Positions 41,585 through 50,774 are shown, numbered from the stretch's first letter. The stretch is 64,000 nt of DNA from Chryseobacterium sp. JAH (GCF_001507335.1 NZ_LMAH01000009.1:94013-158012); one strand, 5' to 3'. The notes: generated by a model not told the origin, from the letters alone. Made by a program: numbers and translations.

Positions 41585-43726
41585 CTATTTCTTCAGATTC
41601 TGATCAAAATAATCAGTCACTTTCTGCATCAGATGTACTCTGTCTTTTCCGATGACGTTGTGGGGATGTCCTGGATATACGAAATAATCGAGCTGTACTC
41701 CGTTGTCAACCGCAGACTTGATGAATTTCATCGAATGCTGCCAAACTACCACATCATCCTGCGCTCCGTGAATCATCAACAGTTTTCCTTTTAAATTCTG
41801 AACCTTATCCAAAAGATTGGAAGCTGCATAACCTTGAGGATTTTCCTGCGGAGAATCCATATATCTTTCACCGTACATGATTTCATACATACTCCAGTCG
41901 ATTACCGGCCCGCCTGCAACTCCCACTTTGAAAACATCAGGCTGACGAAGCATAAAACTTGTCGTCATAAAACCACCAAAACTCCATCCGTGGATCCCTA
42001 ATCTTTCAGAATCTACATACGGAAGTGATTTTAGATATTTCACACCTTGCAATTGATCACTCATTTCCGTAGTTCCCAGATTTCTGAACACTGCCTGCTC
42101 AAATTTCATCCCACGGTTTGAAGAACCTCTTCCATCCATTGTGAAAATGATGTATCCATTTTGTGCCATGTACTCATACCAAAGATTCCCCGAAGCCGGG
42201 AAACTGTTGGTTATTAGCTGTAAATGCGGTCCATTATACAGATAAACAATGACAGGATATTTTTTATTCGGATCAAAATTGGTCGGAAGAATAATTTTTC
42301 CGTACAGTAAAGTTCCGTCATCGGCTTTTAGATTAATGTTTTTAATTTCAGGACGCTGATAGTTTTTCAACGGATTTTCTGAGGTCAGAAGATTCGTTGT
42401 TTTTAAAGTCGCTGTATTGACGATATTGGCAACTCTCGGTGTATTGGTATTGCTATAAGAATCATACAAATGATTTCCATCGCTGCTCAAAACGGCGGTG
42501 TGCATTCCTTCTGCAATGTCTAGTTTTTGCGTCTTGAACGTTGCCCAGTTGATTCTATACAAATGTCTTTCGGTAGGACTATCCTGAGTGGAAACGTAGT
42601 AGATTTCTTTCTTCTTCTCATTAAATCCTAAAATGTCGGTAACAAGCCAGTCTCCCTTGGTCATCTGCGCGATCAAACCTTTTTCTAAACTGTAATGGAA
42701 AAGGTGATTGTATCCTGTTCTCTGACTTTGCCAGATAAAATCTGTATTAGAATTTGGAAAGAACAGTAACGGATGCTGTGGCTCCACATATTTACTATCT
42801 GTTTCTTCGAATAAAGTCTTCACTAAATTCCCTGTGAAAGCGTCATACTGATTCATTTTTAAATGATTCTGACCTCTGTTGAGAACTCCTACAAATATAA
42901 ATTTAGAATCCGGGCTCCAGGTAATTGCCGTTAAATACTGATCTTTTTCGCCCTCAATTTTCAGGAAAGTTGTCGATTCGTTTTTAATATTATACACTCC
43001 AAGCGTTACTTCATGAGAAGTTTTTCCTGCCATTGGATATTTGATGTTTGTATTTACAGCCGGAGTTACAGACCAGTCGATAACAGGATAATCTGCAACC
43101 ATCGTCTGATCCATTCTGTAAAACGCAATGTTTTCAGAGTTTGGCGAAGGGAAAATTCCGCTGTCGATTCCAAATTCGTTTCGGTGAACATTGGAAGCTC
43201 CATTCAGAATATTTTCGTTGGTATCATTCGTTACCGCAACTTCTTTTCCGTTTTTGTTGATAAAGAGATTATTTCCTTTGGTATAGACCAAAGTCTGGTT
43301 ATCGGCAAGCGTTTTCACGTTAGCCGGATTATCTCCCAATGCTGCAGAACGTTTCACTTTCCAGTCGTTTCCAGATTTCTCTACCCAATACATCTGGTTA
43401 TTGGCAGAGAAATAAGCGTTTGAATTACTTGTGAATTTGACCGGTGGAAGACCTTTCAGTTTTTTGTCAGCGAAGTTTTTATTTAATTGATGTAAAGAAA
43501 TCAAAGTATCCTGTTTGCTGGTCTTCAGATCCGTTAAAAGATATCCGCCTTTTACTGCTTGAATGTAAGATTTATTGTCCGTAGACCATGAAAACTGGGA
43601 GATGTTTTTTACAGCTAAATTGCTGCGCATTCCGTTGACTGCTTCTGCCATGGTGAATTTTTGGGTCTGCGCAAAAGCAGTTCCGCCCAAAACAACCATC
43701 AATAAAGAAAATTTATGTAATTGCAT
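41585..43726 (-). CDS. S9-family (DPP IV-type) serine peptidase, exported
   Basis: 713 residues. Signal peptide ends at T-A-F-A-Q (about residue 20). The first 450 residues form an eight-bladed propeller of the DPP IV type; the alpha/beta hydrolase part has the nucleophile elbow G-W-S-F-G-G-F, the Asp loop G-A-Q-D-D-V-V and the final His in Y-P-G-H-P-H-N-V. D-G-R-G-S-S-N-R-G is the oxyanion-side motif of this family. It probably removes X-Pro dipeptides from peptides in the periplasm. The double-Glu motif of true DPP IV was not checked. Confidence 0.92.
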   Translation of the reverse strand: MQLHKFSLLMVVLGGTAFAQTQKFTMAEAVNGMRSNLAVKNISQFSWSTDNKSYIQAVKGGYLLTDLKTSKQDTLISLHQLNKNFADKKLKGLPPVKFTSNSNAYFSANNQMYWVEKSGNDWKVKRSAALGDNPANVKTLADNQTLVYTKGNNLFINKNGKEVAVTNDTNENILNGASNVHRNEFGIDSGIFPSPNSENIAFYRMDQTMVADYPVIDWSVTPAVNTNIKYPMAGKTSHEVTLGVYNIKNESTTFLKIEGEKDQYLTAITWSPDSKFIFVGVLNRGQNHLKMNQYDAFTGNLVKTLFEETDSKYVEPQHPLLFFPNSNTDFIWQSQRTGYNHLFHYSLEKGLIAQMTKGDWLVTDILGFNEKKKEIYYVSTQDSPTERHLYRINWATFKTQKLDIAEGMHTAVLSSDGNHLYDSYSNTNTPRVANIVNTATLKTTNLLTSENPLKNYQRPEIKNINLKADDGTLLYGKIILPTNFDPNKKYPVIVYLYNGPHLQLITNSFPASGNLWYEYMAQNGYIIFTMDGRGSSNRGMKFEQAVFRNLGTTEMSDQLQGVKYLKSLPYVDSERLGIHGWSFGGFMTTSFMLRQPDVFKVGVAGGPVIDWSMYEIMYGERYMDSPQENPQGYAASNLLDKVQNLKGKLLMIHGAQDDVVVWQHSMKFIKSAVDNGVQLDYFVYPGHPHNVIGKDRVHLMQKVTDYFDQNLKK

Positions 43727-43745
43727 TGTATAAAATTGAATCTGT

Positions 43746-43753
43746 CAAAAGTA
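43746..43753 (-). promoter_or_regulatory. -7 box TACTTTTG of the S9 peptidase gene
   Basis: 19 bases from the ATG at 43726. Confidence 0.5.
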
Positions 43754-43867
43754 AGAAATAAAACTCAACCGTTAAAAAATGTTAAATAAAAGATGAACTT
43801 ATTTAAGCGGTTACGATGATTGAGTTGCAATCTTTCTATGTTTAATAGAAATGTTCATTAAATCATA

Positions 43868-44009
43868 AGATACTTCGTTTCTCGCAAAATTTAATAATTC
43901 CCTGCTGAAACTTATTTCTTAGATGACCTTAGTGGTAAAAAAATAATTTTTAATTATTGGTTAGACCTCCAAGTATGATTGCTCTTTTCCTCTCAATGAC
44001 AAATCGTAG
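43868..44009. repeat. Repeat cluster B, module 1 and partial copy
   Basis: A fragment TACTTCGTTTCTCGCAAAA (43870-43888) and a fuller module GATTGCTCTTTTCCTCTCAATGACAAAT (43978-44005) both resemble 12398-12432. Confidence 0.5.
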
Positions 44010-44012
44010 AAT

Positions 44013-44067
44013 TTCCCTCCTCTGGAGGGGTGTCAAAAATTCTTATAGAATTTTTGACGGGGTGGTT
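44013..44067. repeat. Repeat cluster B, module 2 (two perfect hairpins)
   Basis: CCCTCC/GGAGGG (44015-44029, 3-base loop), then TCAAAAATTCT/AGAATTTTTGA (44033-44057, 11-bp stem, 3-base loop), then CGGGGTGGTTT. Same order as 12443-12497. Confidence 0.8.
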
Positions 44068-44138
44068 TCAAAATGCGCATCGTCAGTGAATGGACAGTAA
44101 TTATTTCTCAGATGAACCAAAATCAACAGACCACTACG

Positions 44139-44227
44139 CTAGCCCCGATGGAAACGACATCCTTTTTTGCATTGGCTTGAGAAAAGCGTTGGCAAAAAAG
44201 ATATAGTGGACAGCGGGATTAAGCTCC
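44139..44227. repeat. Repeat cluster B, module 3 (AGCCCCG ... AGCGGGATTAAGCTCC)
   Basis: Ends match 12499-12596. The core here is CTTTTTTGC (44162-44170) / GCAAAAAAG (44192-44200). CCCG near the left end can pair with CGGG near the right end, and AGC with GCT. Confidence 0.8.
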
Positions 44228-44233
44228 CCAAAA

Positions 44234-44268
44234 TAATGAGTAATGAGTAATTGGTAATAAGTAATGAT
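44234..44268. repeat. Repeat cluster B, 7-base tandem array
   Basis: Five units: TAATGAG, TAATGAG, TAATTGG, TAATAAG, TAATGAT. Confidence 0.75.
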
Positions 44269-44347
44269 CAAAACAAGAATTCTTTTTAAATTTATAGTAA
44301 ATCTAATTTCTTATCCTAAATCAATGAATCCGAGATCGCTCTTGCCG

Positions 44348-44355
44348 TAGATTTG
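44348..44355 (+). promoter_or_regulatory. -7 box TAGATTTG of the yceI gene
   Basis: 30 bases before the ATG at 44386, just beyond repeat cluster B. Confidence 0.5.
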
Positions 44356-44385
44356 CATTATAAATAACAACAAAAAATAAATACA

Positions 44386-44898
44386 ATGGCTACAAAATGG
44401 AATTTAGACCCAGCACACAGTGAAATTACTTTTAAAGTAAAGCACATGATGATTTCAAACATCAAAGGAAATTTCACCAACTTCACTGCAGAAATCGATG
44501 CTGAAGACGATACTTTTGCGAACGCAAAAACTACCGCTACCATTCAGACAGATTCTATCTCTACACACAATACAGACCGAGATAACCATTTAAAGTCTGC
44601 AGAATTCTTCAATGTAGAAGCTAACCCTACAATTACTTTTGAATCTGATGCGTTAAATAATTCTGTTACAGGAAATCTTACTGTAAATGGTATTACAAAG
44701 CCTATTACTTTGGATGTTGAGTTCGGAGGAATCAATGTAGATCCATGGGGAAATACAAAAGCTGGTTTTTCTTTTGAAGGAAAAATCAACAGAAAAGAAT
44801 TTGGACTGAACTGGAATGCAGCTCTTGAAGCAGGAGGTGTAATGGTAGGTGAAGATGTGAAAGTTGCAGGTGAACTGCAGTTTGTAAAGCAAGCATAG
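44386..44898 (+). CDS. YceI-family lipocalin-like protein
   Basis: 170 residues. W-N-L-D-P-A-H-S-E-I-T-F-K-V-K-H-M-M-I-S-N-I-K-G at the start, D-R-D-N-H-L-K-S-A-E-F-F-N in the middle and a C-terminal G-F-S-F-E-G-K-I-N-R-K-E-F-G-L-N-W-N are all YceI signatures. Known members bind polyisoprenoids or amides in a lipocalin barrel. There is no signal peptide, unlike E. coli YceI, so this copy is probably cytoplasmic. Ends at a strong terminator. Confidence 0.93.
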   Translation: MATKWNLDPAHSEITFKVKHMMISNIKGNFTNFTAEIDAEDDTFANAKTTATIQTDSISTHNTDRDNHLKSAEFFNVEANPTITFESDALNNSVTGNLTVNGITKPITLDVEFGGINVDPWGNTKAGFSFEGKINRKEFGLNWNAALEAGGVMVGEDVKVAGELQFVKQA

Positions 44899-44918
44899 TA
44901 AATTAAATATAGTTTTTG

Positions 44919-44955
44919 AGATTCGGTGGTTTGCTATAATCACCGAATCTTTTTA
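44919..44955 (+). terminator. Terminator of the yceI gene
   Basis: AGATTCGGTG / CACCGAATCT with a 12-base loop, then TTTTTATTTT. Confidence 0.88.
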
Positions 44956-44973
44956 TTTTAAAAAATAAAGGTT

Positions 44974-45801
44974 ATGCAACTTAACGACTTACAAAACATC
45001 AGCGATCAGTTTAAAACTACTCAGAAAATGCCAGTACTATTTCTTGGCCATGGCTCTCCTATGAATGCGATTGAAGAAAATCAGTTTGTTCAGGGATTCA
45101 GAAATGTGGCAAAGGAAATCCCGAAACCGAATACAATTCTGTGCATTTCTGCACATTGGTTTACTCAGGGAACGAAAGTCACTGCGATGGATATGCCGAA
45201 AACGATTCATGATTTTGGAGGTTTTCCGCAGGCTTTGTTTGATGTACAATATCCAGCTCCCGGCAATCCTAAACTGGCAAAAGAAACAGCTGAACTTCTG
45301 TCTCCTGTTTTCGTGGAAGAAGATCATCAATGGGGTTTAGATCACGGCGCATGGTCGGTGATTAAACACATGTATCCGAATGCCGATATTCCGGTCATTC
45401 AGATGAGCATTGATTATACAAAACCGCCACAGTATCATTTTAACTTGGCTAAAAGATTGGAAAAACTGAGAGAAAAAGGAATTTTGATTATCGGAAGTGG
45501 AAACATCGTTCATAATCTTAGAATGGTCGACTGGAAAAACATCAATACCGTCGGCGCCGGCTGGGATTGGGCTATTGAAGCGAGAGAAAAAACCAACAAC
45601 TGGCTTGTAGACGGAAATTTCCAAAATCTGATTGATTATCAAAAGCAAGGACTTTCTTTACAATATGCAATCCCAACACCTGATCATTATCTGTCGTTGA
45701 TTTATTCTTTAGGTTTGAAAAATAAGTCTGAGGGTCTGGTTTTATTTAATGATGATTTAATTGCGGGATCACTGAGTATGACGAGTGTAAAGATTGGATA
45801 G
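44974..45801 (+). CDS. ygiD: YgiD-type 4,5-DOPA dioxygenase/extradiol ring-cleavage family
   Basis: 275 residues, close to the usual length of the family. Metal-binding context H-G-S-P-M-N-A-I, S-A-H-W-F-T-Q-G, D-H-G-A-W-S-V and G-S-G-N-I-V-H-N-L matches the class III extradiol dioxygenases of the YgiD/DODA group, which open catechol rings such as that of L-DOPA. A shorter start at 45028 (M-P-V-L-F-L-G-H-G) is possible; most homologues begin near there plus a short extension. Confidence 0.9.
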   Translation: MQLNDLQNISDQFKTTQKMPVLFLGHGSPMNAIEENQFVQGFRNVAKEIPKPNTILCISAHWFTQGTKVTAMDMPKTIHDFGGFPQALFDVQYPAPGNPKLAKETAELLSPVFVEEDHQWGLDHGAWSVIKHMYPNADIPVIQMSIDYTKPPQYHFNLAKRLEKLREKGILIIGSGNIVHNLRMVDWKNINTVGAGWDWAIEAREKTNNWLVDGNFQNLIDYQKQGLSLQYAIPTPDHYLSLIYSLGLKNKSEGLVLFNDDLIAGSLSMTSVKIG

Positions 45802-46012
45802 GTGAATTTATTTTGATGATGCCTGTTAATCCTAATGCTGATTTAAAGGCAAAACGTGCAAATATTTTTTGAGAGGTGACTGCTTTTAAGGTACAAAAAT
45901 GCATCTCACTTACAAAAAGTTCACCAGGTTTTTAATCATTAACACGTACGGACAAGTAGAATTTATTTCCTCCTCTTTTTTTATCACTATAAATTTAGTA
46001 ATATTGTTTACC

Positions 46013-47182
46013 ATGAAAAAAACAGTATTCCTTTTATTAATTATCTTACCGTTTTATCTTTCTTTCGCCCAGACTGTTAAGGGAAAAGTGGTGAATGATA
46101 TTGAGAAACCGATTCCCAACGTCAATATTTATCTTGACGGAACCAAGACCGGAACAATTTCAGGGCCAGACGGAAGTTTTACACTTCAACTGCCTTCTGC
46201 GAACAACAACAGCTTGGTTTTTCAGAAGGATGATTACGAAACATTTACCATCAGCACTTCGGAAGTTTTGAATAAGACCTTGAAGGTGGTTTTAATTAAA
46301 GCCCAAGAAATTGAGGAAGTAAGAATCGTTCCTTACACAGAAGCAGCTTACAAAAATTATATTAACTTTTTTCTGGATTCTTTTATAGGCTACGATAAGG
46401 AGAATGTAAGAATCAAAAATCAACGTTCACTGAAATTCTCTTATGATAAAGAAAATAAAATTTTAAAAGTAAAAGCTCCACAGACTTTAATTATCGAAAA
46501 TAAAAATTTAGGCTACACGATTGATTATAATCTGGTGGAATTTTCCGCCAATTTTGATGAAAACACCACCCGCTTTATGGGTACCAGTTTTTTCAGAGAA
46601 ACAAAAGCCAATGATAAAGTGAAACTGAACAGAATGAATGCTTATGACGGCAGTCAGGTTCATTTTTTTAGAAGTGTATATGACAAAAGAGTAGCAGATG
46701 AAGGCTATATCGTCAATCAGATTACCAAGTTTCCAAATTCAAAATATCCTACAGAAGAAGAATTGCAGCGGCTGAAAGATTTTGCAAAAACTTTGAAAGC
46801 AAAGAGTACGCTCAACGTTCCGGAAGACATTCTGGATATCGGAACCAGAAAAAGAAACGAACCACCTTATAAAATAGCGGTCACTAAAACTCAGATACCA
46901 GAGTCTGACTACACTAAAAAAACAGACGGAAAATTGTTTTTGGATTACGATTTTATGATGCAGATTAATTTTAAAAGATACTTTTATGAGCTGAAGAAAG
47001 GACAGTTTGTGAAATCTACAATTCCTATTATTCAGACTTCTTTTCTTCATCCCGACGGTGACACATTTGAAATTTATCCTGATGGCAACACTTCGAATCC
47101 CGGAATGCTGACGAATCAGGGAGAATTTGCTAAAGATAAAATTGAAAAATTACTACCGCTGGATTATAAACTTGGTGATTGA
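46013..47182 (+). CDS. Exported CarboxypepD_reg-like domain protein
   Basis: About 389 residues from the ATG at 46013, which gives a clean signal peptide M-K-K-T-V-F-L-L-L-I-I-L-P-F-Y-L-S-F-A-Q. Residues 20-95 form a carboxypeptidase-regulatory-like beta-sandwich (V-K-G-K-V-V-N-D ... P-I-P-N-V-N-I-Y-L-D-G-T ... G-P-D-G-S-F-T), the module found at the start of many Bacteroidota surface proteins. The remainder, about 290 residues, has no barrel or plug and no recognised family. Probably periplasmic or surface-exposed. Confidence 0.78.
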   Translation: MKKTVFLLLIILPFYLSFAQTVKGKVVNDIEKPIPNVNIYLDGTKTGTISGPDGSFTLQLPSANNNSLVFQKDDYETFTISTSEVLNKTLKVVLIKAQEIEEVRIVPYTEAAYKNYINFFLDSFIGYDKENVRIKNQRSLKFSYDKENKILKVKAPQTLIIENKNLGYTIDYNLVEFSANFDENTTRFMGTSFFRETKANDKVKLNRMNAYDGSQVHFFRSVYDKRVADEGYIVNQITKFPNSKYPTEEELQRLKDFAKTLKAKSTLNVPEDILDIGTRKRNEPPYKIAVTKTQIPESDYTKKTDGKLFLDYDFMMQINFKRYFYELKKGQFVKSTIPIIQTSFLHPDGDTFEIYPDGNTSNPGMLTNQGEFAKDKIEKLLPLDYKLGD

Positions 47183-47225
47183 TTAAATAAAGAGAGCTTC
47201 CAATGTGAAAGCTCTCTTTATTTAA
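47183..47225. terminator. Bidirectional terminator, 17-bp perfect stem
   Basis: TTAAATAAAGAGAGCTT / AAGCTCTCTTTATTTAA around a 9-base loop, directly after the stop codon, between convergent genes. Confidence 0.92.
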
Positions 47226-47240
47226 ATTTGAATGTCAATA

Positions 47241-48743
47241 TTATTGCACAGCCTGCAGTACATTGATATTTCCATAGCCAAAATCTGCATTCTTGGTAGG
47301 ATAATAAGTGGAAGACTGTCTCATTTTAGCTAAAACCTGATCTCTAGTCCATGAAGGATTTTTTGACCAGACCAATGCTGCAATTCCTGCTGTGGATGCT
47401 GTGGCAACCGAAGAACCTCCCACGTAATCGGTCTGTGCATTGTAATAACTCAACACCGGAATATTATTTCCAGACGCTCTTTCCATTTGGTAAGTGAAAT
47501 CAATTTCTGCTCCTGAGTGACAGACATCACATTTTTGATTGGATGTATTTTCTTTCACCCCTGTGATCGCCTGTGTTTCAGCCATCCATGCAGGGAAAAT
47601 GACGCCGACGAAAGTGGTAAAACTTGTAGATGTTCCCCCCGCACAGAAAATTAATTTTCCTTTTGAGTACGCATATTTTACACCGTCTTCAATTTTTCCG
47701 ACTGAAAAAATATGTCCCATCGACATCGAGATAATCTTTACCGAAGTATTATTAGCCAATGCCGTGAATGCTAATTTTACACCTTCCTGCTCATGATAAC
47801 CGTCTAATACTACGTTCGAAGCAGCTCGATACGAAACAAGATTTGCATTATACGCCACACCAACCGGCTGTCCCAAACTGTTTCTCGGGGCCGCCATTGC
47901 CGAAGCCATGCTCGTTCCGTGACCGCATTTGTCATCTGCGCCGTCATAACCGGAACTCCAGGGCCAGACAGAATCTACATAGACTCCATTTTTGCTAATC
48001 GTCCGTCCCGAAGATGAACCGTTATTAAAACTGCCACTCAACAAACCTTGATTGAAAGAAACCCCTGAATCGATCAATCCAATCGTAATTCCTGCTCCAG
48101 TGCTGTAATTCCATGCGCTGGTAATATTGTGTTTTGCGAATGACCAAGGTACTTTAGCATTGGGTGAAACTGTTGTGTAATCTGCGGAACTTAAAGCTGT
48201 TGATTCCAATCCGCAACCGGATGAGCTTCCGCTTGATTTAGCAGCACCGCTTATTTTGCTTTCATTTTCAAAATAATGATAATCTGCGGGTTCAAAATAG
48301 CGAATTGATTGTAATTGACGCAACGCAATAACCGTTTCCTGCTTCTCGATGTACACATCAATTTGGTTCAGATATTCGTCGGAAGCCATGAGAATCCGGT
48401 CTTTCTTACCTTCGTATTTAGAAATTACCTCAAGAATTTCACTTTGTAAAGCTTCAGAATTGGAAGATTTACTTCTGTCGAAATCGTCTTTAGAATCTCC
48501 AAAACCGATGGATGCTATTTTATTTCCTCGAACAATTCCGCTCCATAAAAAATAGGAAGAAGATTCATTCCATGAAAATCTGCCTTTGGCTTTGGTCGTT
48601 TCGTTAATTTTATCATTGATTTGCTTCGCCGTGAGCGGATCAGTCTGTACCATTTCACTTTCAATAGCTGATGTCTGAAGATCATCATTGCTGCAAGAAC
48701 TCAAAGCAAATGCACTGAGTAAGAGGAATACACATTTTTTCAT
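47241..48743 (-). CDS. Subtilisin-type (S8) serine peptidase lipoprotein
   Basis: 500 residues. Lipobox L-S-S-C near residue 17. The catalytic triad contexts are G-L-I-D-S-G-V-S (Asp), C-G-H-G-T-S-M-A (His) and G-G-S-S-V-A-T-A-S (Ser), in the canonical order. Residues about 20-170 are a propeptide-like region with a Ser/Gly linker before the catalytic domain. Absence of a C-terminal sorting domain and presence of a lipobox point to membrane anchoring rather than type IX secretion. A 15-base palindrome lies just upstream (48756-48770). Confidence 0.9.
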   Translation of the reverse strand: MKKCVFLLLSAFALSSCSNDDLQTSAIESEMVQTDPLTAKQINDKINETTKAKGRFSWNESSSYFLWSGIVRGNKIASIGFGDSKDDFDRSKSSNSEALQSEILEVISKYEGKKDRILMASDEYLNQIDVYIEKQETVIALRQLQSIRYFEPADYHYFENESKISGAAKSSGSSSGCGLESTALSSADYTTVSPNAKVPWSFAKHNITSAWNYSTGAGITIGLIDSGVSFNQGLLSGSFNNGSSSGRTISKNGVYVDSVWPWSSGYDGADDKCGHGTSMASAMAAPRNSLGQPVGVAYNANLVSYRAASNVVLDGYHEQEGVKLAFTALANNTSVKIISMSMGHIFSVGKIEDGVKYAYSKGKLIFCAGGTSTSFTTFVGVIFPAWMAETQAITGVKENTSNQKCDVCHSGAEIDFTYQMERASGNNIPVLSYYNAQTDYVGGSSVATASTAGIAALVWSKNPSWTRDQVLAKMRQSSTYYPTKNADFGYGNINVLQAVQ

Positions 48744-48755
48744 AGTAAAATTTTG

Positions 48756-48770
48756 TTTGGTTTAACCAAA
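48756..48770. promoter_or_regulatory. Palindrome TTTGGTT-T-AACCAAA upstream of the S8 peptidase
   Basis: 7-bp arms with a single central base, 12 bases before the ATG at 48743. Could be an operator or a chance palindrome. Confidence 0.3.
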
Positions 48771-48896
48771 TTAGTATTTTCTACTGAATTACAGATACTT
48801 GATGGCTGAAATTTAATATTGAAGGCATAGAATTTTCAAGCTTAACATCAAACGCAAAGGCAAACTAAGATTATTTTAAACTATTAATTCTTTTAA

Positions 48897-49045
48897 AGAG
48901 CCTGTTTAAAAATGAGTAAAAAACAAATTTCCAAAGCTTTTTTCTTTTCCCCGACCCTAAAGGGAGAAAAAGCTTCGAAAATTTCATCAAAATTATACCC
49001 TTTAGGGTCGGGGAAATTAATTTTGATGAAATTTAAACAGGTTCT
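48897..49045. mobile_element. MITE-like element with 14-bp terminal inverted repeats
   Basis: Bounded by AGAGCCTGTTTAAA (48897-48910) and TTTAAACAGGTTCT (49032-49045), 13 of 14 complementary. Inside are a 19-bp perfect inverted repeat TTTCCCCGACCCTAAAGGG (48946-48964 with 48998-49016) and a 17-bp one AAATTTCATCAAAATTA (48979-48995 with 49018-49034). Noncoding. AAG trinucleotides sit near both edges but a target duplication is uncertain. A deleted relative lies at 33840-33897. Confidence 0.7.
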
Positions 49046-49109
49046 AAGATAAATTAATGCGTTTCACTTATTTTTGAAAAACAAGATTTACTTAGTACTT
49101 CAACATAAA

Positions 49110-49132
49110 AAAGCTTCCGAAATGGAAGCTTT
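49110..49132 (-). terminator. Terminator of hutH
   Basis: AAAGCTTCC / GGAAGCTTT, 5-base loop, T-run on the minus strand, 23 bases after the stop. Confidence 0.88.
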
Positions 49133-49155
49133 GATTTATTTATAAAATGAAAGAA

Positions 49156-50646
49156 TTAAAAATTCACTACAAATTGTCTGTTATTAATCAATTCAGCAAT
49201 CGCCAGCATATCCTTCCCGATTAATCTGTCATCTTCAAGTTTTGCAACTTTTGAACGAATGACTGCATGGTTTTCCTCAATAATTTTTGAGCATTTTGCC
49301 GGTCTTCTGAATTCTAATCCCTGCGCTGCAAACATCAATTCAACTGCTAAAATATTCACCAAATTTCCTAAAACCTGATTAAATTTTCTTCCCGAAATAC
49401 TTCCCATCGAAACGTGATCTTCTTGCCCCAAACTTGTAGGAATAGAATCTGCTGAAGCAGGGAAACATAATGTTTTATTTTCTGTAACCAAAGCTGCAGA
49501 AGTATATTGAGGAATCATAAATCCTGAATTTAATCCTGAACTTTCCGTTAATAATCTTGGTAAGCCGTATTTTCCTTCCAATAGCAGATAACTTCTTCTG
49601 TCTGAAATATTTCCCAGTTCAGCCGCCGCCAGAGTTGCATAATCTAAAGGCATCGCCATCAACTGTCCGTGGAAATTCCCTCCAGAAATAGATTCTTCAG
49701 CGCTCAAAACAATTGGGTTATCGGTTACAGAATTCAATTCTGTTTCTGCCATTAACTTTAAATGTTCAAAAGCATTTCTGCTCGCCCCATGTACCTGAGG
49801 AACACATCTCATCGAATACGGATCTTGCACTCTATCACAGTATTCATGGGCTTTCAAATTATCTGAGTTTTTCAAAAACTTCAGCATTCTTGCCGCTACT
49901 TTCTTGCTTCCTTCGAAAGGTCTGATGTCGTGAAGCTCTTTTTTAAACGGGCTTGCAGAACCTCGATATGCTTCAAGGCTCATTGCAGCAGTCATATCAG
50001 CTAGATCTAAAAGATATTCGAATTTTTCTAAGCCTTTGATCGCATGCGCCAGAATAAATTGAGTTCCATTGATTAATCCCAAACCTTCTTTCGGGCCTAA
50101 AACTAAAGGCTCAAGGTTATTTTTTTCTAGAATTTCAGCAGTTTCGAAGATTTCATTGCCAACCCAAACTTGTCCTAATCCTAAAAGCGGTAAAACGAGG
50201 TGTGACAAAGGAGCCAAATCTCCTGAAGCACCTACAGAACCTTGTTCCGGAACGACAGGAATGATGTCTTTTTCAAGCATCAGAATCAATCTTTCAATTA
50301 CTTCCAAAGAAACTCCCGAAAAACCTTTTGACAACGCATGAACTTTCGCAATCATCATGATTTTTGAAAACTCTTTATCAATCGGTTTACCAACGCCTAC
50401 TGCATGAGAAATTATTAAATTATACTGAAGCTGAGCCGTTTCGTCAGCGGAAATTTTAGTATCACAAAGTGGCCCGAATCCTGTGTTAATCCCATAAACA
50501 CAACGATCTGACTCTACAATTTTCTTTACATTATCCTGAGATTTTAGGATCTGCTCTTTCGCAGCTTTATTTAAACTAGCCTTATTTGGGGTTTTACAGA
50601 TTTCCAAAACATCGTGGAAACTTAAAACGTCTACTCCGTATATCAT
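49156..50646 (-). CDS. hutH: Histidine ammonia-lyase
   Basis: About 496 residues from the ATG at 50646 (M-I-Y-G-V-D-V-L-S-F-H); the upstream extension lacks family similarity. The MIO-forming Ala-Ser-Gly lies in G-S-V-G-A-S-G-D-L-A-P-L-S-H. Y-G-I-N-T-G-F-G, N-G-T-Q and the Tyr-rich C-terminal half (Q-D-P-Y-S-x-R-C-x-P-Q-V-H-G-like V-Q-D-P-Y-S-M-R-C-V-P-Q-V-H-G) confirm it. It deaminates histidine to urocanate; no hutU, I or G genes are in the window, and an aromatic ammonia-lyase relative cannot be fully excluded. Confidence 0.92.
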   Translation of the reverse strand: MIYGVDVLSFHDVLEICKTPNKASLNKAAKEQILKSQDNVKKIVESDRCVYGINTGFGPLCDTKISADETAQLQYNLIISHAVGVGKPIDKEFSKIMMIAKVHALSKGFSGVSLEVIERLILMLEKDIIPVVPEQGSVGASGDLAPLSHLVLPLLGLGQVWVGNEIFETAEILEKNNLEPLVLGPKEGLGLINGTQFILAHAIKGLEKFEYLLDLADMTAAMSLEAYRGSASPFKKELHDIRPFEGSKKVAARMLKFLKNSDNLKAHEYCDRVQDPYSMRCVPQVHGASRNAFEHLKLMAETELNSVTDNPIVLSAEESISGGNFHGQLMAMPLDYATLAAAELGNISDRRSYLLLEGKYGLPRLLTESSGLNSGFMIPQYTSAALVTENKTLCFPASADSIPTSLGQEDHVSMGSISGRKFNQVLGNLVNILAVELMFAAQGLEFRRPAKCSKIIEENHAVIRSKVAKLEDDRLIGKDMLAIAELINNRQFVVNF

Positions 50647-50774
50647 TTCAAAAAATTTGGTTAAAAATACACATTTTGAAGAGAACTGAAAATGCAGAAC
50701 AGAGGTCATAATTTATTTTAAAAAACCAATCAAATTATTTATTATTTTTACACCCTATCATTAAAACTAAATGT

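Noticed and set aside
43013..43423. 136-codon plus-strand frame inside the S9 peptidase
   Set aside because: Lies wholly antisense to the conserved propeller; composition matches a shadow frame.
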